Assembly: GCA_023267515.1 (NCBI GenBank)
Contig: JAHFNF010000024.1
Coordinates: 1-10,006 of the forward strand
DNA length: 10,006 nucleotides
Source of the DNA: Candidatus Nomurabacteria bacterium
GTDB lineage: Bacteria > Patescibacteriota > Minisyncoccia > Phycocordibacterales > UBA9973
Direction of reading: 5' to 3'
The notes under the pieces were generated by a model. The model saw only the letters and a list, made by a program, of their open reading frames with translations, was not told where the DNA came from and made no database searches. A program made the position numbers and the translations under genes. This document shows positions 1 to 6,186 of the stretch, piece by piece (position 1 is the first letter of the stretch; each line of letters begins with the position of its first letter).

Positions 1-239
1 TAATAAAAGCTTTAAAGAGCGAAGAGTTTCTGCGCATTCGCATCGGCATCGCGCCTTCTACTCCGTCTGGCAAAACCAGAAAGCCAAAAGGGGAGAAAGC
101 AGTAATTAATTTTATTCTTGGCGAATTCAAAAAGCCAGAACTTCAAGAGCTCAAAAAAATCTCCAAAAAAGTCGCCGAAGCGATTGAAACGATCTTTACC
201 GAGTCAAAAGAAAAAGCCATGAGTTTGTATAATAACTAG
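1..239 (+). CDS. pth: Peptidyl-tRNA hydrolase, C-terminal part (5' end outside window)
   Basis: This is the last 78 codons of a gene read in frame 3 (first full codon at 3, TAG at 237-239). The product releases tRNA from peptidyl-tRNAs that drop off the ribosome, so it is a cytosolic housekeeping enzyme of translation. The visible part begins with FLRIRIGIAPS, matching the conserved LRIGIG strand of bacterial Pth. A Lys-rich loop (GKTRKPKGEKA) follows, then the hallmark FILGEF block, where the family usually has FVLGKF. It ends with a helix of the form ELQELKKISKKVAEAIETIF, as in the family's C-terminal helix. The catalytic His/Asp/Asn residues lie upstream and cannot be checked. The gene ends normally two bases before the palindrome that opens the transposase element, so the element did not truncate it. 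Confidence 0.8.
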   Translation, partial: IKALKSEEFLRIRIGIAPSTPSGKTRKPKGEKAVINFILGEFKKPELQELKKISKKVAEAIETIFTESKEKAMSLYNN

Positions 240-241
240 CT

Positions 242-266
242 TTTGCACATGTCTGACATGTGCAAA
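242..266. repeat. Perfect 25-bp palindrome, left end of transposase element
   Basis: The arms are TTTGCACATGTC (242-253) and its exact complement (255-266), around a central T at 254. The same core recurs at 975-1005 and, degraded, at 572-596. It lies between the pth stop codon and the transposase start. It also covers the place where a -35 box for the transposase promoter would be. In HUH (Y1) transposase elements, terminal imperfect palindromes are the DNA hairpins the enzyme recognises, and that role is inferred here. A weaker alternative is that it also acts as a hairpin in the pth 3' end, but no T-tract follows. Confidence 0.85.
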
Positions 267-278
267 CTTAACAGAATT

Positions 279-293
279 TGCTAAAATACTTAA
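279..293 (+). promoter_or_regulatory. Extended -10 promoter of transposase gene, predicted leaderless
   Basis: A TG-C-TAAAAT extended -10 (TG at 279-280, hexamer at 282-287) is followed by exactly 6 nt and then the ATG at 294. Transcription would begin at or within a base or two of the start codon. No Shine-Dalgarno sequence precedes the gene. The -35 position would fall inside the right arm of the 242-266 palindrome, so transposase binding there could repress its own promoter (inference). Confidence 0.6.
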
Positions 294-992
294 ATGGCTT
301 ACCGCAAAGTCCCATTTGTTGAAAAAGAATATTTTCATCTATATAGCCGAGGTAATAGTAAACAGAAGATTTTCCTAGACAAGAAAGATTATCAGCATTT
401 TGTGAAACTTTTATATCTCTGCAATACTCAAAAAAATTTTAAATTCAGAGACGATATTGTTCGAGCTAATATAGATGCTTTCGATTTTGATCGAGGCATT
501 TTGGTGGTTTCTGTCGGGGCGTGGGTTTTAATGCCTAATCACTTTCATATTTACTTAACTATAAATCCAAATCTGCACATGTCTGACTTGGGCAAAAATA
601 ATAGAAATTTAATTTCTGAATTTATGCGGAAGCTTTTAACTTCGTATACTAAATATTTCAATACAAAATACGGTCGCACAGGTGGTTTATTTGAAAGTGT
701 TTTTAAATCAGAACATGTTAAAACTGATAATCATGCGAAGTATCTTTTTTCGTACATACATTTGAATCCAATAAAATTAATTCAATCCGACTGGAAAGAA
801 AATGGAATAAAGAATGTTAAAAAAGCACTACTTTACCTCCACGATTATAAATGGAGCAGTTACCCTGACCATAGGGGACTTACTAGAAAAGAAAATAATA
901 TTTTACAAATAAAAGATTTTCCTGAATACTTTAAAAATACCTCAGATTTTAACAAAGAGATTTTAGAATGGCTTAATTTTGCACATGTCTGA
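294..992 (+). CDS. REP-associated tyrosine transposase (RAYT), Y1/HUH family
   Basis: The product is a 232-aa single-strand DNA transposase of the IS200-like Y1 superfamily (Transposase_17 / REP-associated group). These enzymes nick one strand at a hairpin and form a covalent phosphotyrosine. MPNHFHIYL at residues 80-88 gives the HUH metal-binding pair (H83, H85). GGLFESVFKS (130-139) and YLFSYIHLNPIK (150-161) are the conserved C-terminal blocks, with Y150 or Y154 the likely nucleophile. KWSSY (186-190) is also typical of the group. The length is normal and the frame is intact, so it may be active. The gene is AT-rich compared with the housekeeping genes here, in keeping with mobility. The stop codon lies inside the right-hand palindrome. 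Residues 94-102 (LHMSDLGKN) are encoded by a degraded third copy of the palindrome, just after the HUH strand. Confidence 0.9.
   Translation: MAYRKVPFVEKEYFHLYSRGNSKQKIFLDKKDYQHFVKLLYLCNTQKNFKFRDDIVRANIDAFDFDRGILVVSVGAWVLMPNHFHIYLTINPNLHMSDLGKNNRNLISEFMRKLLTSYTKYFNTKYGRTGGLFESVFKSEHVKTDNHAKYLFSYIHLNPIKLIQSDWKENGIKNVKKALLYLHDYKWSSYPDHRGLTRKENNILQIKDFPEYFKNTSDFNKEILEWLNFAHV
572..596. repeat. Degraded third copy of the element's palindrome, inside the transposase gene
   Basis: This stretch matches the 25-bp end palindrome at 22 of 25 positions, differing at 573, 588 and 591. The left arm and centre (574-587) are identical to the end copies; the changes in the right arm break the palindrome. It is read in a different frame from the terminal copy, so the TGA in the core is not used and the stretch codes for part of the protein. 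Confidence 0.75.
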
Positions 993-1005
993 CATGTGCA
1001 AAATT
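975..1005. repeat. Perfect 31-bp palindrome, right end of transposase element
   Basis: The arms are 15 bp (975-989 and 991-1005) around a central T at 990. The inner 25 bp are identical to the palindrome at 242-266. The transposase stop codon TGA is at 990-992, in its centre. The outer AATT extension makes this copy longer than the left one. It could also form an mRNA hairpin, but the short run of Ts after it (1004-1006) is too weak to call a terminator. Confidence 0.85.
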
Positions 1006-1018
1006 TGAAAATCAAGGC

Positions 1019-1046
1019 TTGACATTTTATACATTCTGACTAATAT
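1019..1046 (+). promoter_or_regulatory. Strong sigma70-type promoter of an orphan RNA
   Basis: A consensus -35 box TTGACA (1019-1024), a 16-nt spacer and the -10 box TAATAT (1041-1046) place the transcription start near 1053. This is the closest match to a full -35/-10 promoter in the window. Unlike the other promoters here, no start codon lies just after it, which suggests that it drives a non-coding transcript. Confidence 0.65.
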
Positions 1047-1052
1047 CTTTCA

Positions 1053-1549
1053 TATATAGAAAGTTGGTTCTTTCAGGTAATGGCCATAGGGTACCGATAG
1101 CCCTTGCACGCACTGGCGCGGTTGAATACCGTTCAAAGTTCCGATCATATCTCTTCGAAAAAAAGGGAGTGTGTTGTTCCAAAGCTAGGAATGACAAGGA
1201 ATAATGAGAAAAAAGCCATCCTTACCACAAGGATAACACTTGGGACAAAGATGATTCAGAATAAGTTCCTTCAAGTCTTGAATTTAAACCATCTTTTGGT
1301 GACGCTTGTTTTGCTAATGATCACGTTTGTTAATGTTTGGTGGTGTGTTCGAACCAAACCTCTTGAATTGTCGGAGCAGGATACTCATCGGTTTCCCTGC
1401 CAGAAGTGCTATTTCAACACCGAACGACAGCAGATGTAATGTCTGTATAACTGGCCTTATTAGCGTGGTAAATAAGTTGACACGCTTATCAGTGTCTTGA
1501 CCCATTGTCCCCATCCGTAATTAATCACGGATGGGGACTTTCTTTTTTT
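1053..1549 (+). ncRNA. Candidate unidentified structured RNA, about 490 nt
   Basis: This intergenic stretch lies between a consensus promoter (1019-1046) and a strong intrinsic terminator (1507-1549) and holds no convincing protein gene. It contains many short perfect hairpins: GAAAG/CTTTC (1059-1074), CGGT/ACCG (1119-1131), ATCCTT/AAGGAT (1218-1234), TTCAA/TTGAA (1270-1282), GTTTGGT/ACCAAAC (1335-1359) and GCAGG/CCTGC (1376-1400). It also has two crossing 6-bp stems at 1456-1486 that could make a pseudoknot. I do not recognise the family. The 5' GGxxxGATTCGAC and 3' ACCA ends of tmRNA are absent, as are the GGAAAGTCC and ACAGAA cores of RNase P RNA. The only plus-strand reading frame (TTG at 1104 to TAA at 1439) uses codons unlike its neighbours. 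A small membrane protein from that frame is the main alternative. Confidence 0.5.
1507..1549 (+). terminator. Strong Rho-independent terminator of the orphan RNA
   Basis: A perfect 12-bp stem (GTCCCCATCCGT at 1507-1518 with its complement at 1527-1538) and an 8-nt loop are followed by a T-rich run with seven Ts at 1543-1549. It acts on plus-strand transcripts: on the minus strand the stem is followed by AATGGGTC, with no T-run. Its T-tract overlaps the last bases of the convergent rpsA gene. Confidence 0.9.
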
Positions 1550-2639
1550 ATTTCTTCTCCTCAAGATAAGTCAGAGTCATGCGATGGTCTTTTATTTCAA
1601 ACAGAGTGATTTGAAAGCTATAAGTTTTGCCGAGTTCTAGGCTTTCGCGGAGCTTTGCTTCCGAGCCAAAGGTAGAGTTGTGCACGAGGCCAGCAACACC
1701 TTCTTTAATAGAAACCAATGCGCCGTGCTTGTTGTATTTAATGACGACGCCTTTAATGATGTCACCCTTTTTCAGTTTGCCTTCAAACTCTTTCCAAGGA
1801 TTTTCTTTGAGTGCTTTGATGGAGAGGGAAATCTTGCCGTCTTTTATTTCAATGATCTTGGCGCGGATTTTATCGCCCACTTTAAACATTGTGCGTGGGT
1901 CGTCCACTAGGCCCCAATCCAGCTCGGAAATATGCACGAGGCCTTCCAATCCTTCTTCCAGTTTTAAGAATACTCCAAAGTCTACCAGCCCAGCGATAGT
2001 GCAATCCACTTCTTCGCCTATAGTATACTTGCTGACGATTTCTTTCTTCTCTTCTGGATTATTTTCCTTTTCAGAGAAAATAAGTTTCCCTTCTTTTGGC
2101 AAAGTGGAAATAATCATAACGGAAATTTTCGTGCCGATAAGTTTCTTCAACTCTTTCAGGATTTTATCTTTATCAGAATCTTCCACGCGCGGATAATGCT
2201 CCGGCTTCAATTGGGAGGCTGGCAAAAATCCGGCAATGCCTTGCCACTCTAAAATAAGTCCGCCTTTGTTTGCATCCTTTACTTCCAAATCCATCACCAC
2301 TTTGCCTTTGATGGCTTTTTCTGCGTCAGACCAGATGAGCGCTTGCTTTGCTTCTTTGAGCGAGAGCTCAATGTAGCCATCTTCGTTTTCCGCTTCTACA
2401 ACCTTCGCTTTGATAGTGTCGCCTAGGCTTATCTTTTTGATGATATCCTTGGCATTCATAAACTCTCGGCCGTAAATAATGCCGGTGCCAAATGGCGCCA
2501 AGTCAATATATACGGAAGACTTCTGAATGAGGATTACTGGACCTTCTACCAGGCTTTCAACCTCTGGGCGATTCATGCTCTTATCAAGCATCTTTTTTAA
2601 AGGTGAATCTATCTCTATTTCGTCGTTTTTTGTAATCAT
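1548..2639 (-). CDS. rpsA: Ribosomal protein S1-like protein, four S1 domains
   Basis: A 363-aa RNA-binding protein of the 30S ribosome S1 family, which helps mRNAs, above all structured or weakly initiating ones, to be loaded. Four S1 (OB-fold) repeats are visible at about residues 29-96, 111-191, 205-275 and 291-358. The third (EEVDCTIAGLVDFGVFLKLE...GLVHISEL) and fourth (GDIIKGVVIKYNKHGALVSI...GLVHNS) are the most typical. Four domains is shorter than the six of E. coli and similar to the short S1 forms of many other bacteria. The start (ATG, 2637-2639) follows a terminator-like hairpin directly and has no Shine-Dalgarno sequence. The gene is convergent with the orphan RNA and divergent from the MBL-fold gene, so it is a single-gene transcript. 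Several weak-SD or leaderless genes nearby make the role of S1 in initiation of interest. Confidence 0.9.
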   Translation of the reverse strand: MITKNDEIEIDSPLKKMLDKSMNRPEVESLVEGPVILIQKSSVYIDLAPFGTGIIYGREFMNAKDIIKKISLGDTIKAKVVEAENEDGYIELSLKEAKQALIWSDAEKAIKGKVVMDLEVKDANKGGLILEWQGIAGFLPASQLKPEHYPRVEDSDKDKILKELKKLIGTKISVMIISTLPKEGKLIFSEKENNPEEKKEIVSKYTIGEEVDCTIAGLVDFGVFLKLEEGLEGLVHISELDWGLVDDPRTMFKVGDKIRAKIIEIKDGKISLSIKALKENPWKEFEGKLKKGDIIKGVVIKYNKHGALVSIKEGVAGLVHNSTFGSEAKLRESLELGKTYSFQITLFEIKDHRMTLTYLEEKK

Positions 2640-2642
2640 AAC

Positions 2643-2670
2643 AAATTAAAAATCCGCTCAAAAAGCGGAC
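2643..2670 (-). terminator. Attenuator-like hairpin with T-tract ending at the rpsA start codon
   Basis: Read on the minus strand, TCCGCT (2669-2664), loop TTTTG and AGCGGA (2658-2653) are followed by TTTTTAATTT (2652-2643), three bases before the rpsA ATG. On the plus strand the stem is followed by CTGTAGG, so it works only in the rpsA direction. No gene ends upstream of it on this strand. It is therefore better explained as premature termination control of rpsA, or as a hairpin covering the initiation site, than as the end of another transcript. Confidence 0.6.
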
Positions 2671-2686
2671 TGTAGGTTCTAGGTGT

Positions 2687-2705
2687 CTTGGGCAGGGGCC
2701 CCAAG
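2687..2705 (-). promoter_or_regulatory. GC-rich hairpin in the rpsA leader
   Basis: CTTGGG and CCCAAG (2687-2692 and 2700-2705) pair across a 7-nt loop, upstream of the attenuator-like hairpin. Inside it, GGGGCCCC is a second, overlapping palindrome. A competing pairing is possible between GCAGG near 2720 and CCTGC in the loop region. The leader is about 90 nt from the predicted start point. An autoregulatory site bound by S1 itself is a reasonable inference, since E. coli S1 represses its own mRNA, but nothing here proves it. Confidence 0.4.
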
Positions 2706-2737
2706 GTGTTATCCCAAATCCTGCTTTTAATAAGCTC

Positions 2738-2765
2738 ATACTACTACAAACAGTTAAAAATGCAA
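2738..2765 (-). promoter_or_regulatory. Likely rpsA promoter
   Basis: On the minus strand, TTGCAT (2765-2760) as -35, a 16-nt spacer and TAGTAT (2743-2738) as -10 lead to a start near 2731. It lies in the divergent gap shared with the MBL-fold gene, whose own -10 is at 2789-2794. Confidence 0.45.
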
Positions 2766-2785
2766 GTGCTAAAATCACCCAAAAA

Positions 2786-2800
2786 TGCTATACTGTATAT
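2786..2800 (+). promoter_or_regulatory. Extended -10 promoter of the MBL-fold/gyrA cluster, predicted leaderless
   Basis: An extended -10 TG-C-TATACT (TG at 2786-2787, hexamer 2789-2794) stands exactly 6 nt before the ATG at 2801. No good -35 box is seen, which is usual when the TG extension is present. The first gene would be translated from a leaderless end. No Shine-Dalgarno sequence could fit. Confidence 0.6.
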
Positions 2801-3427
2801 ATGATAATCACGTATTTCGGCAAGCAGTTTTTCAAGATTGGACAGGGTGAAATGACTCTTGCTTTCAATCCTATAAGTAAAGAATCAAAATTGGGCGCTA
2901 GCGCGAAATTTGGCGCGGATATCGCGCTCGTCACTACAAATACCCCAGACTTCAATGGAGTGTCTCAGCTTTCACACGGCGAGCGGGAACCATTTATAAT
3001 AAATGGTCCTGGGGATTATGAAGTAAAAGAAATTTTTATTAAAGGGGTGAACTCCGAGGCAAGCCAAGGAAATAAAAAATATATAAACACTATTTATTCT
3101 TTATCCGTAGATAATATCAATATTGCTTTTCTTGGCGCCTTGTCCAATGCGGAGCTTTCCAAAGAAGCGCGCGAAAGCATAGATGGGCCAGACATTGTTT
3201 TTATTCCTGTCGGAGGCGAAAATGTATTATCGCCAAAAGTTGCCGCCAAGCTGGCGATGTCTCTTGAACCAAAAGTTATTATACCAATGGATTACGATAA
3301 CGCGTCACTGAAAGCCTTTCTCAAAGAAATAGGTGAAGAAAAAGCCGAAGCAGTGGACAAACTGACTCTCAAACGAAAAGATTTAGAGGGTAAAGAAGGG
3401 GAAGTGGTCGTGTTAAAAACAGTTTAA
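2801..3427 (+). CDS. Metallo-beta-lactamase-fold protein lacking metal ligands
   Basis: A 208-aa cytosolic protein of the Lactamase_B_3 / UPF0173-like branch of the metallo-beta-lactamase fold. The overall pattern is kept: an MIITYFGKQFFKI opening strand, ADIALVTTNTPDFNG (39-53), INGPGDYEV (67-75), NIAFLGAL (107-114), DIVFIPVGG (131-139) and VIIPMDYDN (159-167). The positions that bind zinc in active members are changed. The family's THxHxDH appears as TTNTPDF (45-51), the HLGD His is replaced by Phe in FLGAL, and the PMHY His is Asp in PMDY. It is therefore probably not a zinc hydrolase and may be a binding or structural protein. It begins a close-packed series with a small membrane protein and gyrA (gaps of 10 and 6 nt). 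The start is set by the leaderless promoter just before it. Confidence 0.75.
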   Translation: MIITYFGKQFFKIGQGEMTLAFNPISKESKLGASAKFGADIALVTTNTPDFNGVSQLSHGEREPFIINGPGDYEVKEIFIKGVNSEASQGNKKYINTIYSLSVDNINIAFLGALSNAELSKEARESIDGPDIVFIPVGGENVLSPKVAAKLAMSLEPKVIIPMDYDNASLKAFLKEIGEEKAEAVDKLTLKRKDLEGKEGEVVVLKTV

Positions 3428-3437
3428 TTTTTTAATT

Positions 3438-3683
3438 ATGAAAACAATTTTGAAAAAATTGAGAGGACAACCAGAAGAAGTAAGAATTCAAATACTGCAC
3501 ATTTTAACTTTAGCCTCGGCGGTGGTATTAATACTGCTCTGGGTTGTATCTTTAAGTAAGACTATTACCAGTAAAGACACCGAAGAAGCGCTCCAAAAAG
3601 ATTTACAACCATTTTCAGTCTTACAAAAAAACTTAGTCGGCAATTCAAGTAGCGCCAACACTTTACCCAAAAATACAAATTAG
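3438..3683 (+). CDS. Small single-helix membrane protein, unknown function
   Basis: An 81-aa protein that I do not recognise. It has a basic N-terminus with a charged helix (residues 1-18), one strongly hydrophobic segment (about 20-40, HILTLASAVVLILLWVVSLS) and a polar, Ser/Asn-rich tail of about 40 residues. This predicts a single-pass inner-membrane protein with the basic end inside. It starts 10 nt after the MBL-fold stop and ends 6 nt before gyrA, so it is almost certainly co-transcribed with both. There is no clear ribosome-binding site. Its intact frame and fixed spacing between two real genes support a true gene; nothing shows what it does. Confidence 0.65.
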   Translation: MKTILKKLRGQPEEVRIQILHILTLASAVVLILLWVVSLSKTITSKDTEEALQKDLQPFSVLQKNLVGNSSSANTLPKNTN

Positions 3684-3689
3684 TAGTTT

Positions 3690-6152
3690 ATGAAGAAAAA
3701 AGACGAACCAATTCCAAATAAAGAAAGAACAAATGGGATAATCCCAGTCAATGTGGTGACCGAGATGAAGGAGTCTTACTTGGCTTATGCTATGTCCGTC
3801 ATTACCGCTCGCGCCTTGCCGGATGTCCGCGATGGTTTGAAACCGGTGCATCGCAGGATTTTATTTGCCATGAATGAAATGGGGCTGACTTCCGCGTCTC
3901 GTTTCCGCAAGTCCGCAGCAGTAGTCGGAGATGTGCTCGGAAAATATCATCCACATGGAGATGTGGCCGTTTATGACTCAATGGTAGGTATGGCACAAGA
4001 ATTTTCTTATCGCTATCCGCTTATTTTAGGGCAGGGAAACTTTGGTTCAATAGACGGGGACAATGCTGCAGCTATGCGTTATACCGAAGCAAAAATGTCC
4101 AAGATTTCGGCGGAACTTTTGCGTGATTTAGAAAAAGAAACGGTGGATTACCGTCCAAACTATGATCAGACCCGCAAAGAGCCGATTGTTCTTCCGTCTG
4201 CTGTGCCGGCGCTTTTATTGAATGGAACTCTCGGTATCGCTGTCGGTATGGCGACAAACATTCCATCCCATAATTTAGGTGAAGTGATGGATGCGACGAT
4301 TCACTTAATTGAAAATGAAGATGCGACGACCGAAGACTTGTTGCAATTTATCAAAGGACCGGATTTCCCAACGGGAGGACTCGCTTACGGCTATAAAGAT
4401 ATGCTTCACGCATATTCCACTGGGCGGGGCGGAGTTGTTTGTCGGGGCGAAGCGGAAATCACTGAGCAAAAAAGTGGAAACTTTCAAATAATTATCACTT
4501 CCATTCCTTTTCGGGTGAACAAAGCAAATTTGATAATGGCGATTGCTGAGCTCGTGCAAGAGAAAAAATTAGATGGCATCAAAGGACTGCGTGATGAGTC
4601 TACTAAGGATATTCGCGTGGTGATTGACCTTAAATCTGGTGCGCATCCGGAAAAAGTGCTGAACTATATTTATAAAAATACACAGCTGGAACAGAATTTT
4701 AATTTCAATATGGTGGCGCTGGTGGATGGTGTGCCACAAACTCTATCACTCAAATCAATTCTTTCGGAATTTATTTCTCACAGGCGGGAAGTGGTCAAGC
4801 GCCGAAGTCAATATGACCTACGAAAAGCGGAAGAGCGCGAGCATATATTACTGGGCTTGAAAAAAGCGCTTGATTTTATAGACAAGGTGGTAAAAATAAT
4901 TCGTGGATCAAAAGATGGCGCTACCGCGAAAGTATCTTTGATGAAAGAATTTAAATTCTCAGATTTGCAAGCGCAAGCGATTCTTGATATGCGCTTGGTC
5001 AAGCTCGCAAATTTGGAGCGCAAACTGGTGGAAGAGGAACTCAAAGAACGCCAAGCATTTATCAAAGAGACGAAAGAGCTTTTAGCTAGCCCAAAGAAAA
5101 TGATGAAAGTGATCGGCGAAGAATTGAAGGAAATTAAAGAAAAATATTCCGACGAGCGCCGTACGAAAATAATAAAAGGTGGAATAAAAGAAATTTCAGA
5201 TGAAGATTTGATACCAGATAAGGAAACAATGCTGGTGTTTACCGCGGGCGGATATGTTAAACGCACCGATCCATCCGAGTATCGCTCGCAGAAGCGCGGG
5301 GGAGTCGGCGTGGTAGATCTTGAAACAAAAGAAGAAGATTTTGTGACGATGCTCTCATCCGGCTCTACACACAGCGACTTACTTTTCTTTACTAATTTAG
5401 GCAAGGCATACCAGATGAAAATGTATGATATTCCGGAAGGGCGTCGTGCTACAAAAGGAAAATCAATTATGAATTTCCTTTCGCTTTCCGGCGAAGAAAA
5501 AGTGACTTCAATTTTGACAATGCCGAAAGAAATCAAGAAGTCTCCGATATCTTTGATGCTCGTCACCAAAAATGGCACGGCGAAAAAAATGTCTGGCGAT
5601 GCGTTTAAAGATGTACGCCGAAGCGGAATAATTTCTATCCGATTAGATAAGGGTGATCAGCTTGCTTCTGCGCTTCTTGTAGATAAAGGGGATGAGGTGA
5701 TGATCGCTACTACTAATGGACAATCAATAAGATTCAAAGAATCAGACATCCGCGAAATGGGGCGCACCGCTGGTGGAGTGCGAGGTATCAAGCTTTCCAA
5801 AGCGGATGAAGTGATAGGAGTGGATGTAATAAAAAAAGAAAATACAACAGAAGGAGCCTTTCTCTCAATGAGCGCAAACGGCCTCGGCAAGAAGACAAAA
5901 CTTTCTGAATACAAAGTGCAAAAGCGCGGAGGCTCGGGTATTAAGACGGCTAAAATCAACGCAAAAACTGGCAAATTGATAGTTTCCAAGGTTTTAACAG
6001 GCGAGGAAGAAGAGCTCATCGCAATGTCTAAAAAAGGCCAAGTCATTCGCACCGCGCTCAAAGATATTCCGTCTCTCGGCCGACAGACTCAAGGAGTGAC
6101 CATAATGCGCCTCCGCCCCGGCGACGGCATCGCCTCTTTAGCCTGCGCGTAG
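3690..6152 (+). CDS. gyrA: DNA gyrase subunit A
   Basis: An 820-aa breakage-reunion subunit of DNA gyrase, which pairs with GyrB to introduce negative supercoils. The N-terminal winged-helix core has [19 protein letters not shown] (40-58), KYHPHGD (85-91) and AMRYTEAKM with the catalytic R130-Y131. The tower and coiled-coil arms follow to about residue 500 ([13 protein letters not shown] at 424-436). The C-terminal pinwheel domain spans about 510-820. A GyrA-box-like QKRGGVG sits at 534-540 in the first blade and a related QKRGGSG at 744-750; this and the full-length six-blade C-terminus favour GyrA over ParC. The residue matching E. coli Ser83 is Val92, while the acidic partner is kept (D96). 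It follows the small membrane protein by 6 nt without a Shine-Dalgarno sequence. No terminator follows; the next gene has its own promoter. Confidence 0.95.
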   Translation: MKKKDEPIPNKERTNGIIPVNVVTEMKESYLAYAMSVITARALPDVRDGLKPVHRRILFAMNEMGLTSASRFRKSAAVVGDVLGKYHPHGDVAVYDSMVGMAQEFSYRYPLILGQGNFGSIDGDNAAAMRYTEAKMSKISAELLRDLEKETVDYRPNYDQTRKEPIVLPSAVPALLLNGTLGIAVGMATNIPSHNLGEVMDATIHLIENEDATTEDLLQFIKGPDFPTGGLAYGYKDMLHAYSTGRGGVVCRGEAEITEQKSGNFQIIITSIPFRVNKANLIMAIAELVQEKKLDGIKGLRDESTKDIRVVIDLKSGAHPEKVLNYIYKNTQLEQNFNFNMVALVDGVPQTLSLKSILSEFISHRREVVKRRSQYDLRKAEEREHILLGLKKALDFIDKVVKIIRGSKDGATAKVSLMKEFKFSDLQAQAILDMRLVKLANLERKLVEEELKERQAFIKETKELLASPKKMMKVIGEELKEIKEKYSDERRTKIIKGGIKEISDEDLIPDKETMLVFTAGGYVKRTDPSEYRSQKRGGVGVVDLETKEEDFVTMLSSGSTHSDLLFFTNLGKAYQMKMYDIPEGRRATKGKSIMNFLSLSGEEKVTSILTMPKEIKKSPISLMLVTKNGTAKKMSGDAFKDVRRSGIISIRLDKGDQLASALLVDKGDEVMIATTNGQSIRFKESDIREMGRTAGGVRGIKLSKADEVIGVDVIKKENTTEGAFLSMSANGLGKKTKLSEYKVQKRGGSGIKTAKINAKTGKLIVSKVLTGEEEELIAMSKKGQVIRTALKDIPSLGRQTQGVTIMRLRPGDGIASLACA

Positions 6153-6171
6153 TATAAAAAGTTTGTTAAAA

Positions 6172-6186
6172 TGCTATAATTAATAT
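6172..6186 (+). promoter_or_regulatory. Extended consensus -10 promoter of the methyltransferase gene, predicted leaderless
   Basis: TG-C-TATAAT (TG at 6172-6173, perfect hexamer 6175-6180) lies 6 nt before the ATG at 6187, the same arrangement as at 279-293 and 2786-2800. It sits in the 34-nt gap after gyrA and would drive the methyltransferase and the overlapping solute-binding protein gene. Confidence 0.7.

Larger units (their letters stand above)
242..1005 (+). mobile_element. Single-gene RAYT/IS200-like element bounded by identical palindromes
   Basis: A Y1 HUH transposase gene (294-992) is framed by two palindromes with an identical 25-bp core, at 242-266 and 975-1005. The right palindrome contains the transposase stop codon. 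This layout (one small HUH transposase plus hairpins and no other cargo) fits a REP-associated tyrosine transposase unit or a minimal IS200-type element. The exact ends are not known: such elements do not make target duplications, and the cleavage tetranucleotides lie some bases outside the hairpins, so the boundaries given are those of the palindromes. Confidence 0.65.

Noticed and set aside
242..1005. The three palindrome copies as a CRISPR array
   Set aside because: There are only three copies, the spacing is unequal (330 and 406 bp between centres), the gaps are filled by a transposase gene, and there are no cas genes.
1104..1439. A 111-codon plus-strand frame starting at TTG, with a hydrophobic stretch and a CxxC, as a protein gene
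   Set aside because: It needs a TTG start with no ribosome-binding site, uses AGG, CGG and CGA codons unlike its neighbours, and lies across many perfect hairpins between a promoter and a terminator. Kept as the alternative to the RNA call.
1314..1514. A 66-codon minus-strand frame
   Set aside because: It runs through the terminator stem and the hairpins and has no promoter or recognisable domain, so it is a chance frame.
1053..1549. The orphan RNA as tmRNA or RNase P RNA
   Set aside because: The tRNA-like ends and tag-coding frame of tmRNA, and the conserved P4 sequences of RNase P RNA, could not be found. The length also exceeds typical tmRNA.
1627..2196. Long plus-strand frames opposite rpsA
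   Set aside because: They are antisense to a clear four-domain S1 protein, with Ser/Pro-rich translations typical of shadow frames.
4808..6061. Long minus-strand frames opposite gyrA (256 and 134 codons)
   Set aside because: They have Ser/Phe/Ile-rich composition with no motifs and lie fully inside the well-supported gyrA gene.
3690..6152. The type IIA topoisomerase subunit as ParC
   Set aside because: GyrA-box-like motifs and a full-length pinwheel domain favour GyrA; no parE lies nearby. Some doubt remains because the box is altered.
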